A DNA stretch of 22,930 bases. It comes from JAWLCG01 sp041687295. GTDB taxonomy: Bacteria > Planctomycetota > Phycisphaerae > SM23-33 > FEN-1343. Numbering within the stretch: position 1 is the stretch's first letter; every line of letters starts with the position of its first letter. The stretch spans positions 1-22,930 of the forward strand of contig JAWLCG010000028.1 of NCBI GenBank assembly GCA_041687295.1. The letters are read 5' to 3'. Of this stretch, positions 1 through 7,465 are shown one piece after another. The position numbers were made by a program, and so were the translations under genes. The notes under the pieces were generated by a model, which saw nothing but the letters and a program-made list of their open reading frames with translations, ran no database searches and was not told the DNA's origin.

Positions 1-15
1 CGCGCCCCCGAGTGC

Positions 16-47
16 GTCGGCCGGGGCGCGCGAAGCGAGGCCCGGCA
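16..47 (+). repeat. Degenerate copy of dispersed repeat family A
   Basis: This stretch resembles the 32-bp repeat seen intact at 17721-17752. It shares the GGCCGGG-like start, the CGAAGCGAGG core and the CCCGGCA end, with several substitutions in the middle. Other copies lie at 1651-1683, 5514-5546 and 17872-17903. It has no coding potential. Confidence 0.5.
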
Positions 48-66
48 ACGCAGACGGCTGTCCCCC

Positions 67-107
67 GTAGGGCACGCAGGTTCGCGCAGCGGTTCTGCGT
101 GCCCTAC
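67..107. repeat. Perfect 13-bp inverted repeat overlapping a stop codon
   Basis: The arms GTAGGGCACGCAG (67-79) and CTGCGTGCCCTAC (95-107) are exact reverse complements around a 15-nt spacer. The stop codon of the minus-strand acetyltransferase (104-106) lies inside the right arm, so the mRNA hairpin starts at the end of the coding sequence. It could act as a terminator, but no U-run follows. It is equally likely to be a dispersed palindromic repeat that settled at a gene end. Confidence 0.6.
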
Positions 108-547
108 AGCTTGCGGGTCATGAAGCGGACGCTGTCGTTGAGCTCCCAGCCCAGGCGGGCCCAGAAGTCCCTGGCTGCCTGGTTGTCGTCGTAGATCAGC
201 AGGTTGCAGCGGTCGATGCCCTCGTGGCGGAGGGCCTCGAGGCACAGCTGGACCATCTGCCGGCCCAGGCCGCGGCGGCGGTGGTCCGGGGCGACGGCCA
301 TGCGGGCGAGGTAGGCCCGTCGGCCGTCATGGCCGCACAGGACGGCCCCGACGACCTCGCCGCCGTGGCGCGCCACCGCGCTGAGGCCCGGGTTGCGCCG
401 CAGGAACCGCTCCAGGGCCCCGACGCCCTCGGACGCATCGTGCGAAATGCCCTCGGTCCGCTCCCACAGCTGCAGGACGCCGGGCAGGTCGCGGCTCTCC
501 ATGGGCCGAACGACAAGCTCGTCGTGCGGTTCGGCGTTGTCAGACAT
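104..547 (-). CDS. GNAT-family N-acetyltransferase
   Basis: This 147-residue protein is a single GNAT domain, which transfers an acetyl group from acetyl-CoA to an amine; the acceptor cannot be read from sequence. The acetyl-CoA pyrophosphate-binding loop is visible as RRRGLGRQM (about residues 90-98) after the beta-4 strand ARMAVAPDH. The usual C-terminal part follows: NLLIYDDNQAARDFWARLGW, in which FWARLGW is the typical GNAT beta-6/alpha-4 turn. I chose the ATG at 545-547 (MSDNAEP) rather than the in-frame ATG 18 nt upstream, because the intervening sequence contains GGAGGAGG, an excellent ribosome-binding site for the downstream ATG. The length is normal for a stand-alone RimI/YpeA-like acetyltransferase. 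The next gene upstream on the same strand ends about 130 bp away, so an operon is possible but not shown. Confidence 0.85.
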   Translation of the reverse strand: MSDNAEPHDELVVRPMESRDLPGVLQLWERTEGISHDASEGVGALERFLRRNPGLSAVARHGGEVVGAVLCGHDGRRAYLARMAVAPDHRRRGLGRQMVQLCLEALRHEGIDRCNLLIYDDNQAARDFWARLGWELNDSVRFMTRKL

Positions 548-675
548 GCGTCGCCCCTCCTCCATCGCTCAGCCATGAATTTTGGATGCCCAGTCCCCCA
601 AGCACGCGGCCACGGTCCGCGCTACGGCGAATGGCCCCACCGGCCGGCCTCCTACTGGGCGATCTCCTCCGTTCA

Positions 676-1182
676 TCACCGTTCGATCGGGATGAACTCC
701 AGCGTGTCGGTGTCCGTGTCCAGCAGGGCCACCGTGTAGTGCTCGCCGCCGCGGGGCTGGTGCAGACAGCCGGGGTTGATCACCCGCACCGGCCCGACCC
801 GCTCGTCCCGCCGGCGGTGCGTATGGCCATGGCAGAGGTACGGGAACTGGTGCACCAGGGCCAGCTCGTGCAGGAGCTCCTCGTCGTTGCCGTGGGTGGC
901 CACCAGGTAGCGGTCGTCGCCGAGGGGCACCTCAATGACCTCGGAGTGGAAGCTCACGCCCTCGCGCTCGGCCGCCATCTCCAGCCCGGCCACGTCGCGG
1001 TCGACGTTGCCGCTGACGGCATACGCGGGCCGACCCGCCCGGCCCAGCACGGCCAGCGCCGCCGGGCCGCCCAGGTCGCCGCAGTGGACCAGCGCATCGG
1101 CCCCCCGCTCGACCAGGGCCGCCGCCGCCCGTGCCAGCCGTTCGTCACGTCCGTGCGAATCGCTCATCACGCCGATCTTCAT
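676..1182 (-). CDS. YfcE/MJ0936-type metallophosphoesterase
   Basis: This 168-residue calcineurin-like phosphoesterase carries the full metal-ligand set of the small YfcE/MJ0936 family. These are SDSHG (D8, H10), CGD (D36), GNVD (N59), ATHGND (H97) and GHTH (H120, H122). Proteins of this family are dinuclear-metal phosphodiesterases with loosely defined physiological substrates. The open frame runs upstream to 1521, but the domain begins exactly at MKIGVMSDSHG. The ATG at 1180-1182 is preceded by GAGGGAG, so I take that start. The extra N-terminal residues of the longer frame look like translated non-coding sequence and overlap the divergent zinc-ribbon gene. It is a cytoplasmic enzyme with no signal peptide. 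It is divergent from the gene at 1307 across 124 bp. Confidence 0.88.
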   Translation of the reverse strand: MKIGVMSDSHGRDERLARAAAALVERGADALVHCGDLGGPAALAVLGRAGRPAYAVSGNVDRDVAGLEMAAEREGVSFHSEVIEVPLGDDRYLVATHGNDEELLHELALVHQFPYLCHGHTHRRRDERVGPVRVINPGCLHQPRGGEHYTVALLDTDTDTLEFIPIER

Positions 1183-1306
1183 GCCGCCCGCTCCCTCGAC
1201 CTGCCCGGCCCCTGCCAGGGGCTGTACGGTAAGAATACTCCCTCTGGGGCCAACTGACCAGTGTGAAACCCTGGTCCGACGCCGCCCTGCGCGGTAGGAT
1301 GGAGCC

Positions 1307-1627
1307 GTGCAAGACTGGTCGGACAAGCCGCTGGACGATCGCGAGTTCCCCGACGACGAGGACCTCGAAGACGGCGACGAGGAGGAGCAGATCCTCGCCA
1401 GCCTCATGCCCTGCCCCAACTGCCGGCGCATGATCCACGAGGAGGCCCCCCAGTGCCCCCACTGCCGCGAGTGGATCCTCGGTGATACCCGCGACTGGCG
1501 CCAGTCGCCCAAGTGGTACATCCGCTGGGGGCTCTACCTGACGCAGGTGCTGCTGCTGAACTGGCTGTTCTGGCTGGCCATGGGGGCCGTGGGCGCCATC
1601 GTCTGGGTGGTCTCGACGGGGCGGTAA
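1307..1627 (+). CDS. Small zinc-ribbon protein with one C-terminal membrane segment
   Basis: This 106-residue protein has three visible parts. The N-terminus is strongly acidic (runs of D and E over residues 10-27). A double CxxC zinc knuckle follows (C36, C39, C50, C53; CPNC and CPHC). One hydrophobic segment spans about residues 79-102. The layout predicts a tail-anchored membrane protein with a cytoplasmic zinc ribbon, as in the zinc-ribbon proteins often annotated near housekeeping genes. No enzymatic motif is present and I do not assign a function. The start is a GTG at 1307 behind AGGATGGAG, and no ATG exists upstream in frame. It precedes hemB by 172 bp on the same strand, with a family A repeat in between, so co-transcription is uncertain. 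Confidence 0.75.
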   Translation: MQDWSDKPLDDREFPDDEDLEDGDEEEQILASLMPCPNCRRMIHEEAPQCPHCREWILGDTRDWRQSPKWYIRWGLYLTQVLLLNWLFWLAMGAVGAIVWVVSTGR

Positions 1628-1650
1628 GACGGCCGGGGCGAGCGCGCCCC

Positions 1651-1683
1651 GTAGGCCGGGTCGAGCGCCAGCGAGGCCCGGCA
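1651..1683 (+). repeat. Dispersed repeat family A, copy 2
   Basis: A 33-bp copy begins GTAGGCCGGGTCGAGCG and ends GAGGCCCGGCA, with one extra C relative to the 32-bp copies at 17721-17752 and 17872-17903. It sits between the zinc-ribbon gene and hemB and contains no coding signal. Confidence 0.8.
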
Positions 1684-1799
1684 GCGATGGCGGGCAGGTC
1701 GTCCCCGCAAGACCCCGGGCAAGCCCGAGGCCATATAGGGCGTGCCAGAAACGCCCGCCGCGACCGAAGGTCGCCCGAACCACAGGAGATGGAGTGACC

Positions 1800-2792
1800 A
1801 TGCTGGGCGAGTTCCCTTCACGACGGATGCGACGGCTGCGGGGCCACCCGGCCCTGCGCGAGATGCTGGCCGAGGTGCATCTGCGGCGCGAGCAGCTGGT
1901 GGCCCCGCTGTTCGTGCGGTCGGGCACGGGCGTCGCCGAGCCGATCGAGGCCATGCCGGGCCAGTCGCGGCTGTCGCCGGACCTGGCCGAGGCGACCGTC
2001 CGCCGCTGGGCCGACCTGGGCCTGCGGGCGGTGCTGCTGTTCGGCATCCCCGACCGCAAGGACCCCTCGGGCACCAGTGCCTGGGACCCGGCCGGGCCGG
2101 TGTGCCAGGCCCTCGCCCGCCTCAAGCGCAGCGTGCCGGAGGTGCTCACCGTCACCGACGTGTGCCTGTGCGAGTACACTGACCATGGCCACTGCGGGCC
2201 CGTCGTCCAACGCCCGGGCCGCGGACCCAGCGTCGACAACGACGCCGCCCTGGAGCTGCTGGCCCGCACGGCCCTCGCCTACGCCCGGGCCGGCGCTGAC
2301 GTGGTCGCCCCATCGGACATGATGGACGGGCGGGTCGGCGCCATCCGCCAGGCCCTCGACGGCGAGTACTTCGCCGAGGTGGCGATCCTCTCCTACGCCG
2401 TCAAGTTCGCCAGCAGCCTCTACGGCCCCTTCCGCGAGGCGGCCGGCAGCTGCCCCAGCTTCGGCGACCGCCGCAGCTACCAGATGGACGCCCGCGCCCC
2501 CCGCCAGGTCCGCCCCGAGGTCGCCCTGGACGCCGCCGAGGGGGCCGACATGGTCATGGTCAAGCCCGCCCTGGCGTACCTCGATGTGATCCAGACGGTT
2601 CGGCAGGCGACCGATCTGCCGGTTGCGGCCTACCATGTGAGCGGCGAATACAGTATGATCAAGGCCGCCGCCCAGCGCGGCTGGCTGGACGAGCGGCAGG
2701 CCGTGCTCGAAATCACCGGGGCGATCCGGCGGGCCGGCGCGGATGTGATCATCACGTACTACGCAGAGTCGTTGGCACACTGGTTGGACTAG
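1800..2792 (+). CDS. hemB: Porphobilinogen synthase (delta-aminolevulinic acid dehydratase)
   Basis: The enzyme condenses two 5-aminolevulinate molecules to porphobilinogen in cytoplasmic tetrapyrrole (heme) synthesis. The 330-residue length is normal for the family. The two Schiff-base lysines are visible: K202 in SYAVKFASS and K255 in DMVMVKPALAYLD. The catalytic-site zinc triad is C122, C124 and C132 in DVCLCEYTDHGHCG, so this is the zinc-dependent type rather than the Asp-rich magnesium type. The allosteric-region motif SDMMDGRVGAIR is also present. A GTG two codons upstream (1794) is possible, but ATG 1800 has AGGAG at 1784-1788 and GGAG at 1791-1794 upstream, so I prefer it. Only 4 bp separate the stop from the Nudix-like gene, suggesting translational coupling. 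Confidence 0.96.
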   Translation: MLGEFPSRRMRRLRGHPALREMLAEVHLRREQLVAPLFVRSGTGVAEPIEAMPGQSRLSPDLAEATVRRWADLGLRAVLLFGIPDRKDPSGTSAWDPAGPVCQALARLKRSVPEVLTVTDVCLCEYTDHGHCGPVVQRPGRGPSVDNDAALELLARTALAYARAGADVVAPSDMMDGRVGAIRQALDGEYFAEVAILSYAVKFASSLYGPFREAAGSCPSFGDRRSYQMDARAPRQVRPEVALDAAEGADMVMVKPALAYLDVIQTVRQATDLPVAAYHVSGEYSMIKAAAQRGWLDERQAVLEITGAIRRAGADVIITYYAESLAHWLD

Positions 2793-2796
2793 ATCG

Positions 2797-3621
2797 ATGG
2801 GCGTTGCGTACAACAAGGCTGACCCGACCGCCGATGGGCCGCAGGACTGCGGTTCGTTCTTCCTCGATGCCATCGGGCCCTACCGGCGCGAGCAGATCGC
2901 CGTGGACTGGTCCGACGAGCCCCGCCCCCGGCAGGACGGCGTCGAGGCCCTGATCGAGTCGTGCTGGAACCGCCGGCTCACCGACGCCTCCGCCACCGGC
3001 GCCCGTCTCTACGACGCCCCGCTGTGCCGGCTGATCGCCTGCCGGCCCGGCGACGGGCAGCTCCACATGACCCTCGGGCCCACCTGCTACCGCGACTTCG
3101 TGGGCACCAACCTCCACAACGCCTACCTCCGCTACCTCCATGGCCCGGAGGTGCTGGCCAACCCGCTGGGCGTCTCGAGCCTGATCCTGGCCGAGGGACA
3201 GTATCTGCTGCTGGGCCGGCGGTCGCGGAGGGTCGCCTACCACCCCAACCGCATCCAGCCCGTCGGCGGCTGTGTCGAGCCCGACCGCCCCGGCCAGGCG
3301 CCCGACCCCTTCGCCAACCTGGTCCGCGAGATCCACGAGGAGTTGGGCCTGCGTGCCAACCAGCTCGGCGAGGTCCTCAGCCTGGGCCTGGTCCGCGACA
3401 AGCACATCGTCCAGNNNNNNNNNNAATCCGCCCAGCACCGCGGCGAGCACAGCGAGCTGGTCGTCGTCCGCAACCACCCGGCCTGCATCGTGACTTTCAT
3501 CGAGGCCCAGCTCAACGACCTCACGCCGGTCTGCCTGGCCTCGCTGCTGCTGCACGGCCTGCACACCTGGGGCAGCGGCTGGTTCGCCTCGACCCGCGGC
3601 TACCTGCGGAGCCTGATCTAG
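2797..3621 (+). CDS. Nudix-like hydrolase interrupted by an assembly gap
   Basis: This protein of about 274 residues has a Nudix-like helix, REIHEELGL (residues 177-185), matching the REUxEExGU half of the Nudix box. It is preceded by QPVGGCVEP. The spacing from that G/E pair to REIHEEL is longer than in the canonical 23-residue box, as seen in divergent members such as the NUDT22 type. R177, E178, E181 and E182 would bind the catalytic metal. The N-terminal ~120 residues are a separate region I do not recognise. Ten Ns at 3415-3424 break the gene at residue 207. The downstream piece (SAQHRGEHSELVVV onward) is in frame and looks coding, but the true number of missing residues is unknown. It starts 4 bp after hemB without a clear ribosome site. 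The substrate is unknown, with a nucleoside diphosphate derivative the family expectation. Confidence 0.7.
   Translation: MGVAYNKADPTADGPQDCGSFFLDAIGPYRREQIAVDWSDEPRPRQDGVEALIESCWNRRLTDASATGARLYDAPLCRLIACRPGDGQLHMTLGPTCYRDFVGTNLHNAYLRYLHGPEVLANPLGVSSLILAEGQYLLLGRRSRRVAYHPNRIQPVGGCVEPDRPGQAPDPFANLVREIHEELGLRANQLGEVLSLGLVRDKHIVQXXXXSAQHRGEHSELVVVRNHPACIVTFIEAQLNDLTPVCLASLLLHGLHTWGSGWFASTRGYLRSLI
3415..3424. other. Assembly gap (10 N)
   Basis: Ten undetermined bases lie inside the Nudix-like gene. A fixed run of ten is a usual scaffolding placeholder, so its length need not equal the missing sequence. The coding frames on the two sides are compatible as given. Confidence 0.99.
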
Positions 3622-3726
3622 GGGAAGGCGTCAGGGCGTTAATGCGTTAATGCGTTAAAAGTTGTTGCGCGGCATGCAGCGGGCGGCGATGGCGCCGCCG
3701 CGGGACAGAGGGGACGAGTCTCCACA

Positions 3727-3748
3727 CCCACGGATTGCGATCCGTGGG
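3727..3748. repeat. Hairpin repeat family D, copy 1
   Basis: CCCACGGAT (3727-3735) and ATCCGTGGG (3740-3748) form a perfect 9-bp stem around the loop TGCG. A second copy with the same arms, apart from one base (a G-U wobble), and the same GCTT continuation lies at 11243-11264. It is therefore a dispersed palindrome and not necessarily a local regulator. Confidence 0.75.
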
Positions 3749-3894
3749 CTTCTGGTGCGGGGTGTCCTGTATTCATGCCCCCTTCGCCCGAAGGCCTTGG
3801 CCGAGTGTCCCTTGGCCCGGCGGCGGGGCCCCGGGCCTCGGGGCGTCGGCGGAGGGGCCGACAAGGGTTTTTCCCACGCGGAGTTGGGGCATTG

Positions 3895-3921
3895 TTGACA
3901 GGCCCGCGGGGGTGCTATAGA
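3895..3921 (+). promoter_or_regulatory. Sigma70-type promoter for the GT4 gene
   Basis: TTGACA (3895-3900) is a perfect -35 hexamer. TATAGA (3916-3921) is preceded by TG at the extended -10 position (3913-3914). The spacer is 15 bp, shorter than optimal, which the extended -10 could offset; reading the -10 as TAGAAA gives 17 bp. This A/T-containing stretch stands out in a very GC-rich window. The predicted leader is about 70 nt to the ATG at 4002. Confidence 0.65.
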
Positions 3922-4001
3922 AATTACGCAGTGGCCCGCGGAGAATCCCCGGACTGGGGGGCTCTTCTGGCCGCACAGGGCATCGAACCCGGAAAGGCGC
4001 T

Positions 4002-5423
4002 ATGAAAGTCTTCATGCTTGGTTGGGAGTTCCCGCCGTACATCAGCGGCGGGCTCGGCACCGCCTGCTACGGCCTGACCAAGGGCCTGGACGAGGTCGGC
4101 GTGGAGGTGACCTTCGTTCTGCCCACGGCCGTCCCGGTGGGGCCTTCGACCACGACGGCCCACGTCAGCGTCCGCTCGCCGGCGACGCAGGCGGGCAAGG
4201 CGCCGCCGGCGGTCCCCCCGCCGCCCTCGGGTTCGCTGGGGACGACCGAGATGGAGCACGTGCGCTTCCGCACCGTGCCGGCCGCCCTGCAGGCCTACGC
4301 CACGCCCGAGAGCTACCGGGTCGTTCGCGAGTCGCAGGTGATCAAGACCACCGGCGCCGTTCACCCCGGCTCGGGCCAGACGCCCGCCGCGCCGCCCGAG
4401 ATCGCCGGCAGTTCCACCGCCGCACCGGCCCCGCCCCCCGCGCCGCCCGCCCCCGGCGCCGGCGGCCAGAGCTTCGTCAACATGGGCCCCGGCGCCGACT
4501 ACGCCGGCGACCTCATGGAGCAGGTCCGCCGCTACGCCCGCCTGGCTACCGAGGTCAGCCTGGACGAGCCCTTCGACGTCGTCCACGCCCACGACTGGAT
4601 GACCTACCCCGCCGGTCTGTCGGTGGCGGCCGTCACCAATCGGCCCCTGGTCATCCACGTCCACTCCACCGAGTTCGACCGCTCCGGCGAGCGGGTCAAC
4701 CAGCAGGTGTACGACATCGAGCGGGCCGGCATGCACGGCGCCGACCGGGTGATCTGCGTCAGCCATTTCACCCGCAACATCGTGATCAACCGCTATGGCG
4801 TGGAGCCCGAGAAGGTCTCGGTCGTCTACAACGCCGTCGAGATCAACGATCGCGCCGCCGAGGCCGCCACCACCCCCATCCGCCGTGGCGAGCGGATCGT
4901 CCTGTTCCTGGGCCGAATCACCATGCAGAAGGGCCCCGAGTACTTCCTGGCCGCCGCCAAGAAGGTGCTCGAGAAGTACCCCAACGTCCGCTTCGTGATG
5001 GCCGGCAGCGGCGACATGATCCGCTCAACCATCGAGATGGCCGCCCAGATGGGCATCGGGCAGAAGGTGACCTTCACCGGCTTCCTCCGCGGCGCCGACG
5101 TCGACCGCATCTTCCAGATGGCCGACCTCTACGTCATGCCCAGCGTCTCGGAGCCCTTCGGCATCGCCCCGCTCGAGGCCATGAGCCACAACGTGCCCGT
5201 CCTCATCAGCAAGCAGTCCGGCGTCAGCGAGGTCATCCAGCACGCCCTGAAGGTCGACTTCTGGGACATTGACGAGATGGCCAACAAGATCCTCGCCGTC
5301 CTCCGCCACCCGCCGCTGCAGCGGACCCTCCGCGAGCACGGCTCCTTCGAGCTGCGCAAGCTCAGCTGGCGCGACTCGGCCGTCCGCTGCAAGGAGGTCT
5401 ACGAGGCCGCCGTCGCCGGCTGA
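4002..5423 (+). CDS. GT4 glycosyltransferase, glycogen-synthase-like
   Basis: This 473-residue GT-B glycosyltransferase probably transfers glucose from a nucleotide sugar to an alpha-glucan. The N-terminal domain opens with MKVFMLGWEFPPYISGGLG, the glycogen-synthase-style nucleotide-sugar loop (GGLG at 16-19). DVVHAHDWMT follows near residue 190. The C-terminal domain has FLGRITMQKGPEYF (donor-phosphate R and K) and the E-x7-E motif SEPFGIAPLE (E384, E392). Two Pro/Ala-rich, low-complexity stretches (about residues 62-84 and 123-157) interrupt the N-terminal domain and are atypical of GT4 enzymes. Start ATG 4002 follows GGAAAGG. The next gene is a GH57 glycosidase; this GT4/GH57 pairing recalls the MJ1606/MJ1611 arrangement in Methanocaldococcus and supports a role in storage or maltooligosaccharide glucan metabolism. 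Exact donor and product are not determined. Confidence 0.85.
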   Translation: MKVFMLGWEFPPYISGGLGTACYGLTKGLDEVGVEVTFVLPTAVPVGPSTTTAHVSVRSPATQAGKAPPAVPPPPSGSLGTTEMEHVRFRTVPAALQAYATPESYRVVRESQVIKTTGAVHPGSGQTPAAPPEIAGSSTAAPAPPPAPPAPGAGGQSFVNMGPGADYAGDLMEQVRRYARLATEVSLDEPFDVVHAHDWMTYPAGLSVAAVTNRPLVIHVHSTEFDRSGERVNQQVYDIERAGMHGADRVICVSHFTRNIVINRYGVEPEKVSVVYNAVEINDRAAEAATTPIRRGERIVLFLGRITMQKGPEYFLAAAKKVLEKYPNVRFVMAGSGDMIRSTIEMAAQMGIGQKVTFTGFLRGADVDRIFQMADLYVMPSVSEPFGIAPLEAMSHNVPVLISKQSGVSEVIQHALKVDFWDIDEMANKILAVLRHPPLQRTLREHGSFELRKLSWRDSAVRCKEVYEAAVAG

Positions 5424-5513
5424 CCGCCCCGCCGACGCGACCCCTCCAGAGAACGCGGGGTGCCATGGCGGCCAGCGATCATGGCTTGAGGGTCCTCGCT
5501 GCTTCGCCTTCGC

Positions 5514-5546
5514 TGCCGGGCCTCGCTGGCGCTCGACCCGGCCTAC
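5514..5546 (-). repeat. Dispersed repeat family A, copy 3 (inverted)
   Basis: This 33-bp copy is in the opposite orientation to that at 1651-1683 and carries the same extra base. It begins TGCCGGGCCTCGCTGG and ends GACCCGGCCTAC. It sits in the 230-bp space between the GT4 and GH57 genes. Its presence argues against starting the GH57 protein at the upstream in-frame codon near 5465. Confidence 0.8.
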
Positions 5547-5653
5547 GGCTTCGGCCCGGCGCAACCGGTGGCGGGAAGAGCGCTTCGGCCGAGGTCGCGA
5601 AAAGCCTGAAATTCGCTGTACTTGCCGGCCGGCGCGGGCCGATAAGAGCGCCT

Positions 5654-6823
5654 ATGGCATCCGTAGTCTTTTATTTCCAGGTCCACCAGCCCTTCCGGCT
5701 GCGTCGCTACTCGATCTTCGACAGCGACCTGAACTACTTCGATGACGCCAAGAATCAGCAGGTGCTCACCAAGGTCGCCCAGAAGTGCTACCTGCCGGCC
5801 AACCGCGCCCTGCTGGAACTGATCCGCCAGCACGAGGGCAAGTTCCGCGTGAGCTTCAGCCTCACCGGCACGGTCATCGAGCAGTTCCGCCGTTTCTGCC
5901 CCGAGGCGCTCGACAGCTTCCTCGAGCTGGCCGAGACCGGCTGCGTGGAGTTCATCGCCGAGACCTACTACCACAGCCTGGCCTTCCTCTACAGCCGGCA
6001 GGAGTTCATCGAGCAGACGCAGATGCACGCGCGGCTGGTGAAGGACCTGTTCGGCCAGGAGCCCCGGGTCTTCCGCAACACCGAGCTGACGTACAACAAC
6101 GACGTCGCCGCCGTCGTCGAGGACATGGGCTTCGAGGCCGTCCTCACCGAAGGCGCCGACTTCGTGCTGGGCTACCGCAGCCCGGCCTTCGTCTACACGC
6201 CGCCGAACACGCAGACGCTTCGGCTGATGATGAAGAACTACCGCCTCAGCGATGACGTGGCGTTCCGTTTCGGCAACCGCGGCTGGGCGGAGTGGCCCCT
6301 GTCGGCCGAGAAGTTCGCCGGCTGGGTCAACCAGATCAACGGCAACGGCTACCTGTGCAACCTGTTCATGGACTACGAGACCTTCGGCGAGCACCAGTGG
6401 GAGGACACGGGCATCTTCCAGTTCCTCCGCACCTTGCCCGCCGAGGTGCTGCGCAACCGCGACAACGACTTCCTGACCGTCAGCGAAGCCCTCGACCGCT
6501 ACCCGCCGGCCGGCGAGGTGGACGTGCCCCACATGATCAGCTGGGCCGACACCGAGCGCGACCTGTCCGCCTGGCTGGGCAACGCCATGCAGGCCAACGC
6601 CCTGCACGAGGTCTACCGCCTCGAGGCCGACGTCAAGGCCAAGGGCGACCCGGTCCTGCTCGACGACTGGCGCAAGCTCCAGAGCAGCGACCACTTCTAC
6701 TACATCTGCACGAAGTACTTCGCCGACGGCGACGTCCACAAGTACTTCAACCCCTACGAGAGCCCCTACGACAGCTACATCAACTACATGAACATTCTGG
6801 ACAACCTCCGCAGCCGACTATAG
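5654..6823 (+). CDS. GH57 alpha-glucan hydrolase or transferase
   Basis: This 389-residue GH57 protein acts on alpha-1,4-glucans by a retaining mechanism. All five conserved regions are visible. Region 1 is QVHQP (H11); region 2 is GCVEF; region 3 is FRNTELTYN, with the nucleophile E144. Region 4 is MDYETFGEH, with the acid/base D240; region 5 is ISWADTERDLSAW. It begins VVFYFQVHQP, as in the short MJ1611-type (COG1449) alpha-amylases, and lacks the long C-terminal extensions of GH57 branching enzymes and glucanotransferases. It has no signal peptide, so it works in the cytoplasm on internal glucan. I chose ATG 5654 because the homologous domain begins there. The frame runs upstream to 5465, but that segment contains a family A repeat. 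No strong ribosome site precedes the ATG. It lies 230 bp after the GT4 gene on the same strand. Confidence 0.88.
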   Translation: MASVVFYFQVHQPFRLRRYSIFDSDLNYFDDAKNQQVLTKVAQKCYLPANRALLELIRQHEGKFRVSFSLTGTVIEQFRRFCPEALDSFLELAETGCVEFIAETYYHSLAFLYSRQEFIEQTQMHARLVKDLFGQEPRVFRNTELTYNNDVAAVVEDMGFEAVLTEGADFVLGYRSPAFVYTPPNTQTLRLMMKNYRLSDDVAFRFGNRGWAEWPLSAEKFAGWVNQINGNGYLCNLFMDYETFGEHQWEDTGIFQFLRTLPAEVLRNRDNDFLTVSEALDRYPPAGEVDVPHMISWADTERDLSAWLGNAMQANALHEVYRLEADVKAKGDPVLLDDWRKLQSSDHFYYICTKYFADGDVHKYFNPYESPYDSYINYMNILDNLRSRL

Positions 6824-6920
6824 CGGCCAGTCCAGAGCCCCGACACCACGACGCCCGACGAGTCCCGCGACCCGCCGGGCGTCTTCCATTGCGCCCCCCG
6901 GCCCCAGAACGCCCGGGCCG

Positions 6921-7281
6921 ATTGGGTTCGTTTCATTCGAGGGATTTCGAACTAAGCCAAACTGAAACCAGGGCTTGCCTCGAACCCAATTGGGTTCGTT
7001 TCGACAGATCGCCAGGCCACGACCCGGCCGTCCCGATGGCGGCGGAAGTGCTGCCGCGGCCCCAGTAGGCCGGACGCAGTCCGGCTGGGTCAAAGCGCCC
7101 CGTCGCCCCCCTGCCCAGCCGGACTGCGTCCGGCCGACCGGTTCGGTAGCCCCGTTCACGGGCCTGAAAAGGGCCTCCCACTGCCCCCCGCCTAGTCGGA
7201 TTGGGTTCGTTTCAAAACCCCGTTTGGGGCGTAAGGCGCTATCAGTACATGCCTTGCCCTGATCGCAATTGGGTTCGTTTC
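6921..7281 (+). repeat. Four direct copies of ATTGGGTTCGTTTC (family C)
   Basis: Exact copies of the 14-mer lie at 6921-6934, 6989-7002, 7200-7213 and 7268-7281, all in the same orientation. The second and fourth share a longer match continuing into ACAGAT and GCC. The second is also part of a perfect 18-bp palindrome (6981-6998, half-site CGAACCCAA). Spacing is irregular (54, 197 and 54 bp between copies), so this is not a CRISPR array. The 54-bp gap occurs twice. Confidence 0.85.
7065..7138. repeat. Paired family B palindrome (REPIN-like)
   Basis: The left arm (7065-7087) begins GTAGGCCGGACGCAG and the right arm (7116-7138) is its reverse complement with one mismatch. The spacer is about 28 nt. 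Each arm also contains its own palindrome, CCGGACGCAGTCCGG apart from the centre. A second complete element at 10680-10755 has the same arms and a related spacer core, CGCCCC-TCG. Confidence 0.8.
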
Positions 7282-7422
7282 AACAGATTGCCTGCCCGCT
7301 CTGAACGGCCAGCGTTTGCGGAACATGCCGGCAATAGTTACTGTTCTCGCGTGACTCTCCCCATCGAGCCTGCTGGTTCGTTCTCGGGCGCGGGGGGGGG
7401 GGGCGACGGGGGCACTGCCACT

Positions 7423-7445
7423 CAGCCAGACTGCGTCCGGCCTAC
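7423..7445 (-). repeat. Solitary family B half-element
   Basis: This matches the right arm of the paired elements with one substitution (CAGCCAGACTGCG, then TCCGGCCTAC). No left arm is present nearby, and a G12 homopolymer lies just upstream. Confidence 0.75.
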
Positions 7446-7465
7446 AGGGCCGCAGGGCCATAGCG

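Larger units (their letters stand above)
3622..4001. other. Intergenic region upstream of the GT4 gene
   Basis: About 380 bp without a convincing gene. It holds a short tandem repeat of the unit GCGTTAAT (about 3636-3657), a perfect 9-bp hairpin at 3727-3748, and the promoter at 3895-3921 that probably drives the glycosyltransferase. Small open frames across it have no domain or ribosome site. Confidence 0.7.

Noticed and set aside
1183..1521. N-terminal extension of the metallophosphoesterase
   Set aside because: The ATG at 1182 has a ribosome site and begins the first metal motif. The extension overlaps the zinc-ribbon gene and resembles antisense translation.
5465..5653. Upstream start for the GH57 protein
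   Set aside because: The extra segment contains a dispersed repeat and no homologous sequence; GH57 domains of this type start at the VVFYFQVHQP strand.
6921..7281. Possible CRISPR array of ATTGGGTTCGTTTC repeats
   Set aside because: The repeats are only 14 nt, spacing is irregular (54, 197, 54), and no cas gene is present.
7392..7403. G12 run as a phase-variable switch
   Set aside because: It lies in repeat-rich non-coding DNA, not in a gene or between promoter boxes, so no switch function can be supported.
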